Below are positions 1-7,359 of a stretch of DNA of 32,786 nucleotides, in pieces; position 1 is the stretch's first letter; every line of letters begins with the position of its first letter. The notes below the pieces were generated by a model. That model was given only the letters and a program-made list of their open reading frames with translations. It was not told where the DNA came from and made no database searches. This DNA is from CAYWNA01 sp964459305 (GTDB lineage: Bacteria; Planctomycetota; Planctomycetia; Pirellulales; Pirellulaceae). A program made the position numbers and the translations under genes. Location: positions 1 to 32,786 of the forward strand of contig CAYWNA010000147.1 in the NCBI GenBank assembly GCA_964459305.1, given 5' to 3'.

Positions 1-1228
1 AAAACACGATCCAGCCATATGCCAGAACTACAAATGGAAAACCGACGGCCAACTCGGCTCGCAGTCGGTACGAAAAACGCCTCTGTGCGCTGTCGGCCAT
101 TTCGTCCAATGCCCATGCCAAATTGCCGACTCGTTCAGCCGCCTTAAGCACGGCTACGTCAGCTTTGGTAAAGAGCCCCACCGATTTCAGCGCATCGCAC
201 CAATGAATGCCGTTATCGATGTAGGTTGATGCCGACGCCAGTCGTTTCCCCACGCTGGGACGAGGGTACTGCCTGGAAAGCATGAATACAGTTGGCCCCA
301 GCTCGCGATCTTGGCGAACGATCAGCGCTAGCGATCGCAACACTAACGCACCATCGCATCGAAGCCAGAATCGGTTAAATATCGGCAATTCGTATCGCGA
401 CCAGCCGATGTAGTACGAGATCGCGAAGAGGAACACGAGGAGTAGCAGTCCATACAGCGGGATCATCAGCGGCCACGACTTGAACGCAAAGTTCGACATC
501 GCAATGTTCAGTTGCGTGATCTGCGGGAGGGCCAGTTCAAATTCCTCGAACATTCTTACATACACGGGTACGATCTTCAGCATGATGTAAGCGACAACAC
601 CGGTCCCGAAGCCCAGTACGGCAACGACGTAGAAGAGCTTTGCCAACACGCCGCGCATGGCACTTTCGAAATGGTCGATGTGGTCGATAGACATTCGCAG
701 CGCTGGTCCCATTTGACCGGTCTCCGCGCCCAGCCGTGATGCCAGCAAGGCGTCTGTGGGAACCGGATTACGTGACATGGTCAGGGCGTTGGGTAGAGGA
801 ACTCCCGATTCCAGAAAACCCGCCAGCCGCGCGACGCGCGGGCCAATCTGAACCGACCGTTCGTCGGCGAAGGCCCGTGCTGCCTGATCCAATGGTATCC
901 CACGTTCTGCAGCTATCAGCAGAGCCCACAGTAAGGTGCGCCGTTCCGCCTCCATATACTTGAAGTAGGTCAAGCCAGCGACGGAAAGCGTAAGAAGCCC
1001 GAAGAGAACGCCGAAGACCAAGATCAGCAGGAACGTGCCGCTCAACCCAATGATCGTGCCTATCGTCCCAGCCAGCACCAAGATCCAGCCAGCCAACAGC
1101 AGGAGTTTGCGGATCAGGTCATCACTGGTACCGCGCCGCGTGCCGTACACCAAGCGGACGGCCCACAGCAGGGCGGCGCCCAGGATGGCGAAAGCGACGA
1201 AGTTGATGGGGTTGATATTATCGAACAT
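1..1228 (-). CDS. Type II secretion system F family protein (GspF/PilC-like), partial
   Basis: Open frame from an ATG at 1228 to the left edge, 409 residues with no stop, so the C-terminus is missing. An in-frame TAA lies three codons upstream of the ATG, which fixes the start region. The N-terminus is hydrophobic, with segments near residues 8-25, 41-62 and 64-86. Two GspF-type helical domains follow, about 95-200 and 285-400, separated by membrane segments near 200-220 and 252-274. Typical family stretches are visible: GAETGQMGPAL near 168-177 and AAERVGNLAWALDEMAD near 363-379, the second matching the usual GE-x-G-NL motif. GspF/PilC proteins are the polytopic inner-membrane platform of type II secretion and type IV pilus machines and contact the assembly ATPase. 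No clear Shine-Dalgarno precedes the ATG. Family assignment is firm; which machine it serves cannot be told without the neighbours to the left. Confidence 0.88.
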   Translation of the reverse strand, partial: MFDNINPINFVAFAILGAALLWAVRLVYGTRRGTSDDLIRKLLLLAGWILVLAGTIGTIIGLSGTFLLILVFGVLFGLLTLSVAGLTYFKYMEAERRTLLWALLIAAERGIPLDQAARAFADERSVQIGPRVARLAGFLESGVPLPNALTMSRNPVPTDALLASRLGAETGQMGPALRMSIDHIDHFESAMRGVLAKLFYVVAVLGFGTGVVAYIMLKIVPVYVRMFEEFELALPQITQLNIAMSNFAFKSWPLMIPLYGLLLLVFLFAISYYIGWSRYELPIFNRFWLRCDGALVLRSLALIVRQDRELGPTVFMLSRQYPRPSVGKRLASASTYIDNGIHWCDALKSVGLFTKADVAVLKAAERVGNLAWALDEMADSAQRRFSYRLRAELAVGFPFVVLAYGWIVF

Positions 1229-1250
1229 CGTTTCTGCTTACCACAGGCTG

Positions 1251-1323
1251 GAAAAAGGGGTCAGGACCCTTTTGTGCGCAGCACCCTCCGGGCCGTTCCG
1301 GCAAAAGGTACCCGACCCCTTTT
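1251..1323. repeat. Imperfect palindromic repeat (REP-like)
   Basis: Two arms of about 22 bases, AAAAGGGGTCAGGACCCTTT from 1253 and the inverted partner at 1302-1323, pair with about three mismatches around a GC-rich centre. It lies just upstream of the GspF-like gene. It has no coding content that I can support and no T-run that would make it a convincing terminator. Confidence 0.7.
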
Positions 1324-1440
1324 CCCTCCGCTTCGCACAATACTGCGCGAATACTTCTGCGCGGGTGCTTACACAGTGGTGGCTCCCAGCCGCCATTAGA
1401 TTTCCCAAATCCGTAGATTATGTGGCGGCTAGAAGCCTCA

Positions 1441-1559
1441 GAACGTGTTTGTGAGGTAGTAGGCACTCTCCGAGTGTCGCAACTCTTTGCCAAAACGCTA
1501 TGATCTGGGCGGACGGCACAGGGACTGTGCCTGCTACTCTGAATTTCAAAACACGTTCT
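1441..1559. repeat. Long imperfect palindrome with two internal hairpins
   Basis: The outer arms start GAACGTGTTT at 1441 and end AAACACGTTC at 1559. Inside, AGTAGGCAC near 1458-1466 is matched by GTGCCTGCTAC at 1528-1538. A small perfect hairpin, GGCACAG-GGA-CTGTGCC, sits at 1515-1531, and a weaker one (GGCACTC/CGAGTGTC) at 1462-1478. With the repeat at 1251-1323 it fills the 344-base gap between the GspF-like gene and the oxidoreductase gene; I see no gene in that gap. It could also act as a transcription end for the minus-strand oxidoreductase gene, but there is no U-tract. Confidence 0.65.
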
Positions 1560-1572
1560 CGGCGCCGGACAT

Positions 1573-2964
1573 TCACCCGATCTTCGGCAACTCGTATCCT
1601 TTGCGTCGTGGACGGGTCATCCAGCGGTTCTCGTTGGCCGCATCGCAGTTGGTGAACCGCTCAGCCTTGGGATCCCACTTGAGCTTCTTGCCGACCAGTC
1701 CCACTTCGCGGACGACGTTCACCAGGTTGCAGATGGTCGTCGAGCGATGGCCAAAGGCCACGTCAGCGTTGGCCGTCTCGCGGCTCTTGATACAATCCAA
1801 GAAATTCTTCACGTGCGGTGCCGTCTCAGGCAACCCAACCTCGGGCAGCGTCTTCGGCCGTGCGTCGGTCTTGACCAACTCCGACGGATTCGACGTGATC
1901 TTGTCGCGGTTGACTTCGATCTTACCCTTCTCGCCGACGACAATGCAGCCGAGCCCCGGGCCGCGGTCGCCGTCCAGATGGCATCGCAACTCGACACCGT
2001 TGGCATACCACATGCGGACTTTCGCTCGCGGTCCGACCAGCTTGGCCATGCGGTAGTAGCGTTGGCCCGTCTCATCTTCGCTGATCTCGCGTTGCTCGAA
2101 CTTGCCGGTTTCCATGATCGTGACCGGCTCTTCCAGCAGCACTTCAACCGGGCCGGTATCGCACGTGCCGATCGCCCGCTGGGCCTGGTCGTAGGAATGG
2201 GTTCCCCAGCCGGAGACGCCGAAGCAGCGCCCGCCGGCATCGTAGTCGCCCCAGCGACTCCAGCCGCGGTGGATCCACGGGTGGTAAGGTCGCATCGGTG
2301 CGGCGTTGGTCCACACGTCCCACCAGCCTTCGGGTCCGCCCTCAGGCATCGGCTTCTCTGGTTGATCGACCCACGGGTCCGGGCCGATGAAGTTCGGAGC
2401 AAGCACGACCTTAACCTTGCCGATTGCCCCGTTTTGGATCAGGTCGCAAGCATAGTTGTTCAGCGGAATCGAACGCTGCTGCGTGCCGATCTGCGTAACG
2501 GACTTGTTCCTCTTCGCCGCGGCGACCATCGCCTTGCCTTCCTCGATGGTCAAACACATCGGCTTCTCGATGTACGCGTCGACGCCCATATCGAGGGCCA
2601 ATACGGTAATCCATGCCCGGGCATGGGTCGTCGTCTCGATCAACACCCCGTCGAGTTTCTCGGTCTCGATCATCTTCCGAAAGTCGGTGTACGCCTTCCA
2701 GTCGGCCTTGTAATGGTTGCGGATGCGTTGCGTCTGCGGCTCGAAGCAATCGGCTACGGCCACCATTTGGAATTCCGGGTACTTCATTCCCGCACTGACG
2801 ACCGATCTGCAGCGGTTGCCGCAACCGATCAAGCCGATGTTGAGCTTTTCATTCGGCGAAGTGAAAGCGGCGCCCCGGGCAACCGTTTGAGCCGAAAGAA
2901 CCATCGGCGCGGCAACGGCCGCCTGCTTCAGGAAGGTGCGGCGGGTCTGTTCACGTTTCTTCAT
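1573..2964 (-). CDS. Gfo/Idh/MocA family oxidoreductase, twin-arginine exported
   Basis: 463 residues from an ATG preceded by CGGAGG seven bases upstream. The N-terminus carries a twin-arginine leader (RRTFLKQ at residues 8-14, then a hydrophobic stretch ending near AQTVARGAA), which indicates export of the folded, cofactor-loaded protein. A Rossmann dinucleotide site follows (GLIGCGNRC, 44-52). The family's EKP motif is at 133-135; its lysine is the usual catalytic residue in this family. The C-terminal alpha/beta domain is of the GFO_IDH_MocA_C type. The family oxidises or epimerises sugars, inositols and related polyols with NAD(P). Exported versions like this are greatly expanded in planctomycetes and usually lie beside glycan-degrading enzymes. 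The substrate cannot be read from the sequence. A second paralogue lies at 5314-6675; the two differ clearly in sequence. Confidence 0.93.
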   Translation of the reverse strand: MKKREQTRRTFLKQAAVAAPMVLSAQTVARGAAFTSPNEKLNIGLIGCGNRCRSVVSAGMKYPEFQMVAVADCFEPQTQRIRNHYKADWKAYTDFRKMIETEKLDGVLIETTTHARAWITVLALDMGVDAYIEKPMCLTIEEGKAMVAAAKRNKSVTQIGTQQRSIPLNNYACDLIQNGAIGKVKVVLAPNFIGPDPWVDQPEKPMPEGGPEGWWDVWTNAAPMRPYHPWIHRGWSRWGDYDAGGRCFGVSGWGTHSYDQAQRAIGTCDTGPVEVLLEEPVTIMETGKFEQREISEDETGQRYYRMAKLVGPRAKVRMWYANGVELRCHLDGDRGPGLGCIVVGEKGKIEVNRDKITSNPSELVKTDARPKTLPEVGLPETAPHVKNFLDCIKSRETANADVAFGHRSTTICNLVNVVREVGLVGKKLKWDPKAERFTNCDAANENRWMTRPRRKGYELPKIG

Positions 2965-3064
2965 GGGGGACCTCCGAATGTAAGAAAGTAACTTTTCTTC
3001 TGTATCTCGCTAGGTGCCGTGAGTTGTCGCTGAGCTGCACAATGCGATCCCGAGAGCGGTGGAG

Positions 3065-3270
3065 TCAACCGGCGGTTTGTGCCACAGCGGTTGCCGCGTC
3101 TGGCAGCGCATCCCATACGCGACCATCTTAGAGTCTACCAGCTTTCTTCTTGTTTACACCGCCCCATTGCCTGGAAAAAACGGGATATCAGCAGCGCCGC
3201 ATTGCTCCTTGATTTCCCGGACCCATTCCTCGTTCATCGGCTTGGCGCCGCGACCAGCCTCTCCACTTTG
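3065..3270 (-). pseudogene. C-terminal remnant of a DUF5131 (phage Gp37/Gp68-like) gene
   Basis: Reading the minus strand from about 3268 gives GEAGRGAKPMNEEW, then VREIKEQC, then ADIPFF. This lines up residue for residue with GESGPGARPMKPEW ... VTSIRDRC ... SDVPFFF in the intact DUF5131 protein at 22798-23547. After a frame change near 3165-3175 the match resumes as QWGGVNKKKAGRL, a TAA stop in place of a conserved residue, then DGRVWDALPD, ending at a TGA at 3065-3067. Frameshift, internal stop and missing N-terminal two thirds show that it is dead. Similarity to the intact copy is partial, so it is a diverged homologue and not a recent duplicate. No TcmP partner is visible next to it. Confidence 0.75.
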
Positions 3271-3274
3271 CGCT

Positions 3275-3636
3275 GCCGCCCATTTCGATCCACTTTTCCA
3301 GAGCCTGGACACAACTGATCCAGCGGAAGTGGCCGTAGTCGTTATTCAGTTGGATGGCGATCACGGGTTTGTCACCTGAAAGCCAAAACCTCGCTCTTCG
3401 TCCCAGACGGCGGTCGCAAGCACGGGCATGTAGTCGGTCCGATGCCCCTCGATGTTGTTCCGCCCTACGTGTTCCGTGGATCCAAAGTCGAACAGGTACT
3501 TGCGCAACGCCGCAATCCGTTCAAGCCGCGCGGCCTTCGCAGCCTCGCGCCGCTCGAATTCTGCGCGAAGTTGCTGCAGCGGTTCCAAGGTCACGAAATT
3601 CCTTGTAATGGTCCACGTTGCTACAGGTGGCACGAC
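3275..3636 (-). pseudogene. Remnant of an unrecognised gene with a frameshift
   Basis: The minus strand has two protein-like stretches in different frames. From about 3636 to 3375 one reads VTLEPLQQLRAEFERREAA, then KYLFDFGS, then RTDYMPVLATAVWDEERGFG. The reading must then shift to continue as KPVIAIQLNNDYGHFRW and ALEKWIEMGG down to about 3280, where it meets the DUF5131 remnant. Both parts have the composition of real coding sequence and appear to belong to one protein. I do not recognise the family; the INNDYG-like piece faintly recalls the conserved strands of glycoside hydrolase barrels, but that is a guess. No start or signal peptide is visible, and a TGA precedes the first stretch at about 3667-3669. 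Confidence 0.45.
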
Positions 3637-3767
3637 CAAGGATGATCTGCTAGAAATCCAAGGCAATCACATCGAACGCGTACGTAGCTTGCCTGCCGGC
3701 ATTGGCTACCGCGTTCGCGGCTGATCCACATGTAATTCCCATTTCCTCGCTTTCCAGGACGAAGTTG

Positions 3768-5177
3768 ATGATTCAAGACACGATCACCGCCGTGTGTCGC
3801 ATCGCGGTTTTGTTTAGCACGCTTCCCACAATCGCGTTTGCGCAAAAGCCGCCGTATGACGTCTTTCCGCCGGCAGACCCGCCGTATCACCGCGTGCGTT
3901 ACGAGGCTTCGACACATCCGGGCGAACTTGTCTATGCGGTCAACTACACGATCTGGATTCCAAACAGCGTGAAGTCATTGCGTGGAGTGATTGTGCATCA
4001 GCACGGTTGCGGCGAGGGGTCGTGCAAGTCGGGTCTGACGGGCGCTTACGACCTGCACTGGCAGGCTCTAGCAAGGAAACATGACTGCGCCTTGCTGGCT
4101 CCCTCGTACGAGCAGCCGGGCAAGGCCGACTGCCAGATGTGGTGTGATCCGCGGAATGGCTCCAGTGCTGCGTTTCAAAAATGCCTGGTCGATCTTGGTG
4201 CCAAGTCCGGCCACTCCGAGTTGCAGGACGTACCTTGGGCTTTGTGGGGGCACAGCGGCGGTGGTCATTGGGCTGGCGGAATGGTGCTGCTACATCCAGA
4301 ACGTGTCGCTGCGGCATGGCTGCGTTCCGGCGTGCCGCTGCTGGAACCGAATCCCAAGCGGCCTAGTATCAAGACGCACTCGCTGCCCGACGCGGCACTC
4401 AAGGTGCCGATGATGTGCAATCTTGGCACGAAAGAAGGAGTGACCGTCAAGGAAGGCCGGTTTGCAGGCGTGTGGCCGGCAAACGAGGCTTTCTTCAGCA
4501 AGGTGCGATCCAAAGGTGGCCTCATTGGCGTGGCCGTTGATCCGCTCACGAGTCACGAATGTGGCAACCAGCGCTATTTCGCCATCCCTTGGCTCGACGC
4601 CTGCTTGAGTGCTCGCCTGCCGAAAGTCAGCGGCGTTCCGCTCAATGCAATGCCAAGCGACGATGCGTGGCTGGCTCCTGTCACCGGCAGCGAAGCCGTC
4701 CCGGCTGCGGTTTTTACCGATGATCCATTGAAAGCCGCGTGGCTGCCGAACGAAGTGATGGCGCGGGCGTGGATGCAGTACGTCAAAGATACCGCTGTGA
4801 CCGACGTCACACCGCCACCCCGGTCGACGAACGTGCGTGTGAACGGCAACGAACTGACCTGGGAAGCCGAAGCGGATCTGGAAAGCGGACTGGCTAGGTT
4901 CATCATCGAGCGTGATGGCCAGTTCCTCGCCAACATTCCCAAGCAGGGCAAAAACCGGTTTGGTCGTCCCATCTTTCAGAACCTGCAATACAGCGACACA
5001 CCCACACAACCACTCGTACCGCTGCGTTTCACTGACGAGACCGCCGATCCCGGCCAAAAGCACACCTACCGCGTGATCGCCGTGAATACCGTGGGCTTGA
5101 AGTCGAAGGCAAGCGCGGCGCTGCGGACCGCAACGCCCGAATCGGTCGACAAGTCGTCAGCCAAATGTTCCCGCTGA
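3768..5177 (+). CDS. Secreted alpha/beta hydrolase with C-terminal fibronectin-like domain
   Basis: 469 residues. I chose the ATG at 3768, with AGGACGA just upstream, over an in-frame TTG at 3702, because it gives a good signal peptide: hydrophobic IAVLFSTLPTIAFA with likely cleavage before QKPP. The nucleophile elbow is GHSGGG with Ser163, and a late His263 in the SHECG stretch is the probable catalytic histidine. The many cysteines (QHGCGEGSC, CQMWC) suggest disulfides after export. The fold resembles secreted carboxylesterases and polyhydroxybutyrate-depolymerase-like enzymes. From about residue 345 a beta-rich module follows (TPPPRSTNVRVNGNELTW ... YRVIAVNTVGLKSKAS) that reads as a fibronectin type III-like domain. 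Substrate unknown; an esterase acting on plant or algal glycan esters would fit the neighbourhood. The next gene on the same strand is an oxidoreductase 136 bases downstream. Confidence 0.85.
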   Translation: MIQDTITAVCRIAVLFSTLPTIAFAQKPPYDVFPPADPPYHRVRYEASTHPGELVYAVNYTIWIPNSVKSLRGVIVHQHGCGEGSCKSGLTGAYDLHWQALARKHDCALLAPSYEQPGKADCQMWCDPRNGSSAAFQKCLVDLGAKSGHSELQDVPWALWGHSGGGHWAGGMVLLHPERVAAAWLRSGVPLLEPNPKRPSIKTHSLPDAALKVPMMCNLGTKEGVTVKEGRFAGVWPANEAFFSKVRSKGGLIGVAVDPLTSHECGNQRYFAIPWLDACLSARLPKVSGVPLNAMPSDDAWLAPVTGSEAVPAAVFTDDPLKAAWLPNEVMARAWMQYVKDTAVTDVTPPPRSTNVRVNGNELTWEAEADLESGLARFIIERDGQFLANIPKQGKNRFGRPIFQNLQYSDTPTQPLVPLRFTDETADPGQKHTYRVIAVNTVGLKSKASAALRTATPESVDKSSAKCSR

Positions 5178-5313
5178 AAAGGCATTTCGCATGTCATCAC
5201 CGGTTCGCAAAGCAGCAGCTTGCAGGTCGCGTGACTTCCGGCATAGAATCACAGCAGTTCCCAAATAATCTCCCTGACAATCATCGACCGCCAAACGCAG
5301 AAGGAGTCACCCC

Positions 5314-6675
5314 ATGAGCTACCAGAGCAACCGCCGGAACTTCTTGAAACAGGGGATTGGCGCGGGCCTCTGCGCCGCCAGTTTGGCGCGCACGGCCTTG
5401 GGTAAGTCGCCCAACGGCAAGATTCACCATGGGGCGATTGGCGTTGGGGGCAAGGGGTGGTCGGATGTCATGGCGTTTGCGTCACACCCCCAGGTCGTGA
5501 TCGCGGCGGTGTGTGATGTCGACGCGGCCCAAATGCGCCGAGCCGCCCAGCAATTCCCCCAGGCCCGCCAGTACCAGGACTGGCGGGAAATGCTGGCCAA
5601 AGAGGGCGACAAGATCGACGCCGTCAGCGTCTCCACTCCCGATCACATGCACGCACCGATTAGTATGTCGGCGATCAACGGCGGCAAGCACGTGTTCGTC
5701 CAGAAACCGATGACGCACGACGTGTACGAGGCGCGCCGCGTGGCCGAAGCGGCCGCCAAGGCCCAATTGGCTACTCAAATGGGCATTCAGGTCAACTCGT
5801 CGACCAGCTATCGCACGGCAATCCAGTTGATCCGCGATGGGGCGATTGGCCGGGTAAAGCGTGTCTATGCCTGGTCGAACAAACCGTCAGGCAAGTATCG
5901 CCCGACCGGCCCGCGCCCAAAGGGGCGGGATCCTGTGCCTGCGGCGCTGGACTGGGACGTATGGCTCGGCACGGCGCCGGTGCGTCCTTACAAACAAGGA
6001 GTGTATCATCCGAAATGGTGGCGCGGTTGGCAGGACTTCGGCGTGGGCTGGCTGGGCGACATGGGCTGCCACATCATCGACACGCCGTTCCAGGCCCTGA
6101 AACTCACTGCGCCGCTTTCCATCCGGGCGGAAGTCGAGCCAGCGTGGTGGAACACGCCATCCCGACGCGGCGAAACATGGCCCACCTGGCAGATCCTCCA
6201 CTACACCTTCGCGGGCAACGACCTGACCGCCGACAAGACACTTGAGTTCACTTGGTCCGATGGAGGCAAGTACCCGCCCGACGAATTGCGCCAGCAGATT
6301 GACAACCAGCAATACCCCGCCCAGGGCTCGCTGCTGATCGGCGAGGCCGGGTCGCTGCTATTGCCGCACGTCGCCGACCCCCAACTTTTCCCCAAGGCCC
6401 GGTTCAAAGACTACTCGCTTCCGAAGCTGGCATCCCGCAACCACTATCACCACTGGATCGACGCCTGCCTGGGCAAAGCGACTACGGCCGCAGGCTTCGA
6501 CTACTCGGGCCCATTGACCGAGACGGTCCTGCTGGGCACGGTCGCCCTGCTATGCGCGGGTAAAGAACTCGCTTGGGACGCCGACCGGATGCAAGTCACC
6601 AACGTGCCCGAGGCCAACCAGCACCTCCGCCGAACTTACCGGGACGGCTGGGCCGTTGAGGGTTTGGATCCCTGA
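5314..6675 (+). CDS. Gfo/Idh/MocA family oxidoreductase, twin-arginine exported
   Basis: 453 residues from an ATG with GAAGGAG about eight bases upstream. The leader has RRNFLKQ at residues 7-13 followed by a hydrophobic stretch ending TALGKS, a twin-arginine signal. The dinucleotide-binding segment reads AIGVGGKGW (41-49), an atypical glycine pattern that is common in the planctomycete branch. The catalytic motif is VQKPM (QKP at 130-132), with glutamine in the position where most members have glutamate. The remainder fits the C-terminal domain (GVYHPKWWRGW, GWLGDMGCHIID). The likely role is periplasmic redox chemistry on a sugar or polyol. It follows the alpha/beta hydrolase gene on the same strand and could be transcribed with it, though the 136-base gap could hold its own promoter. 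Confidence 0.93.
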   Translation: MSYQSNRRNFLKQGIGAGLCAASLARTALGKSPNGKIHHGAIGVGGKGWSDVMAFASHPQVVIAAVCDVDAAQMRRAAQQFPQARQYQDWREMLAKEGDKIDAVSVSTPDHMHAPISMSAINGGKHVFVQKPMTHDVYEARRVAEAAAKAQLATQMGIQVNSSTSYRTAIQLIRDGAIGRVKRVYAWSNKPSGKYRPTGPRPKGRDPVPAALDWDVWLGTAPVRPYKQGVYHPKWWRGWQDFGVGWLGDMGCHIIDTPFQALKLTAPLSIRAEVEPAWWNTPSRRGETWPTWQILHYTFAGNDLTADKTLEFTWSDGGKYPPDELRQQIDNQQYPAQGSLLIGEAGSLLLPHVADPQLFPKARFKDYSLPKLASRNHYHHWIDACLGKATTAAGFDYSGPLTETVLLGTVALLCAGKELAWDADRMQVTNVPEANQHLRRTYRDGWAVEGLDP

Positions 6676-6757
6676 CGTACGGTTCGCCTCGTATTCCGCG
6701 AACTATCCAACCTTTTCGTCTCGAACCCAGTTCCATCAAGAAAAACGGGAAACGCTC

Positions 6758-6787
6758 TTGACCCGGCCGTGCTAACTGTACTATGAT
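6758..6787 (+). promoter_or_regulatory. Sigma70-like promoter of the ytrA-type operon
   Basis: TTGACC at 6758-6763 and TATGAT at 6782-6787 are separated by 18 bases, close to the bacterial housekeeping consensus. Transcription would begin near 6794, giving a leader of about 20 bases before the ATG at 6813. The -10 box lies inside the operator palindrome, so repressor binding would block polymerase. Confidence 0.65.
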
Positions 6788-6803
6788 AATTAATACAGTT
6801 AGC
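6771..6803. promoter_or_regulatory. Operator: perfect 10-bp inverted repeat
   Basis: GCTAACTGTA (6771-6780) and TACAGTTAGC (6794-6803) are exact reverse complements with a 13-base AT-rich spacer that contains the -10 box. It sits ten bases before the start of the GntR/YtrA-type gene, which is where autoregulatory operators of this family are found. I did not see a second copy of the arms elsewhere in the window, so it is not one of the dispersed repeats. Confidence 0.75.
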
Positions 6804-6812
6804 GAGGTGCTC

Positions 6813-7217
6813 ATGGAGTTCCATATCAGCACGGCCAGCCGGTTGCCCATCTACCAGCAGTTGGTGGACCAGATTCGCGAGGCGGTCGCCCGCGGCGATC
6901 TGCAGCCCGAAGAACGATTGCCGTCCGTCCGGCAGCTCTCGCGGGACTTGGTTGTCAATCCCAACACCATCGCCCGCGGCTACACGGAACTGGAGCGTGA
7001 AGGGATTCTCAACACGCGCCCTGGTCTTGGCGTGTTTGTGGCAGAACCCAAGGCGGAGTTGACGAAGAAGGTTCGCGAGCGACGGCTGCTGGAGATGCTT
7101 GACCGCTTGCTGACCGCAGCGGTCCATCTGGGTTTTTCCGAGGACGATGTTGTCAAATTCGTTGCAAAACGAGTCAAGGAGTTTCATTGGACATCCGCTG
7201 GCCCAGAGTCCGGTTGA
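6813..7217 (+). CDS. GntR family transcriptional regulator, YtrA subfamily
   Basis: 134 residues from the ATG at 6813, which has GAGG six bases upstream; an earlier in-frame ATG at 6783 lies inside the promoter and is rejected. The N-terminal winged helix-turn-helix is typical: IYQQLVDQIREAVARGDL, LPSVRQLSRDLVVNPNTIAR and YTELEREGILNTRPGLGVFV. The short helical C-terminal part (about 60 residues) without a ligand-binding domain places it in the YtrA subfamily, whose members repress the ABC transporter operon in which they lie and often respond to cell-envelope antibiotics. The palindrome at 6771-6803 is the probable binding site, giving autoregulation. It is the first gene of a four-gene run; the ATPase follows after 142 bases that contain a palindromic repeat. 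Confidence 0.92.
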   Translation: MEFHISTASRLPIYQQLVDQIREAVARGDLQPEERLPSVRQLSRDLVVNPNTIARGYTELEREGILNTRPGLGVFVAEPKAELTKKVRERRLLEMLDRLLTAAVHLGFSEDDVVKFVAKRVKEFHWTSAGPESG

Positions 7218-7254
7218 CGCAAGGGCCGTGGCAGAAATAGATCCAGAATGAAAG

Positions 7255-7306
7255 GTAGCCGAAGTCGCCAGACTTTGGAGCGGAAGACTCTGGCGAGTTC
7301 GGCCAC
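7255..7306. repeat. Dispersed palindromic repeat, copy 1
   Basis: Arm GTAGCCGAAGTCGCCAGA from 7255 faces the inverse TCTGGCGAGTTCGGCCAC ending at 7306, two mismatches in 18. The same element recurs at 32603-32669. It sits between the regulator and ATPase genes, so in the transcript it would form a stable stem-loop that could lower expression downstream or protect the mRNA end. Confidence 0.75.
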
Positions 7307-7359
7307 GGCGGGTAGACGCCGGTATTGTTTTTGCAGCCATCGTTACGGGGGACGCAGCC

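Noticed and set aside
1229..1572. CRISPR or small RNA gene in the repeat-rich gap
   Set aside because: The repeats are inverted pairs and not regularly spaced direct repeats, and there is no promoter-terminator pair to support a small RNA.
1747..2991. 414-codon open frame on the plus strand
   Set aside because: Antisense to the Gfo/Idh/MocA gene at 1573-2964; the translation is rich in Arg, Asp, Leu and Val with no family features, as expected from mirrored GC-rich codons.
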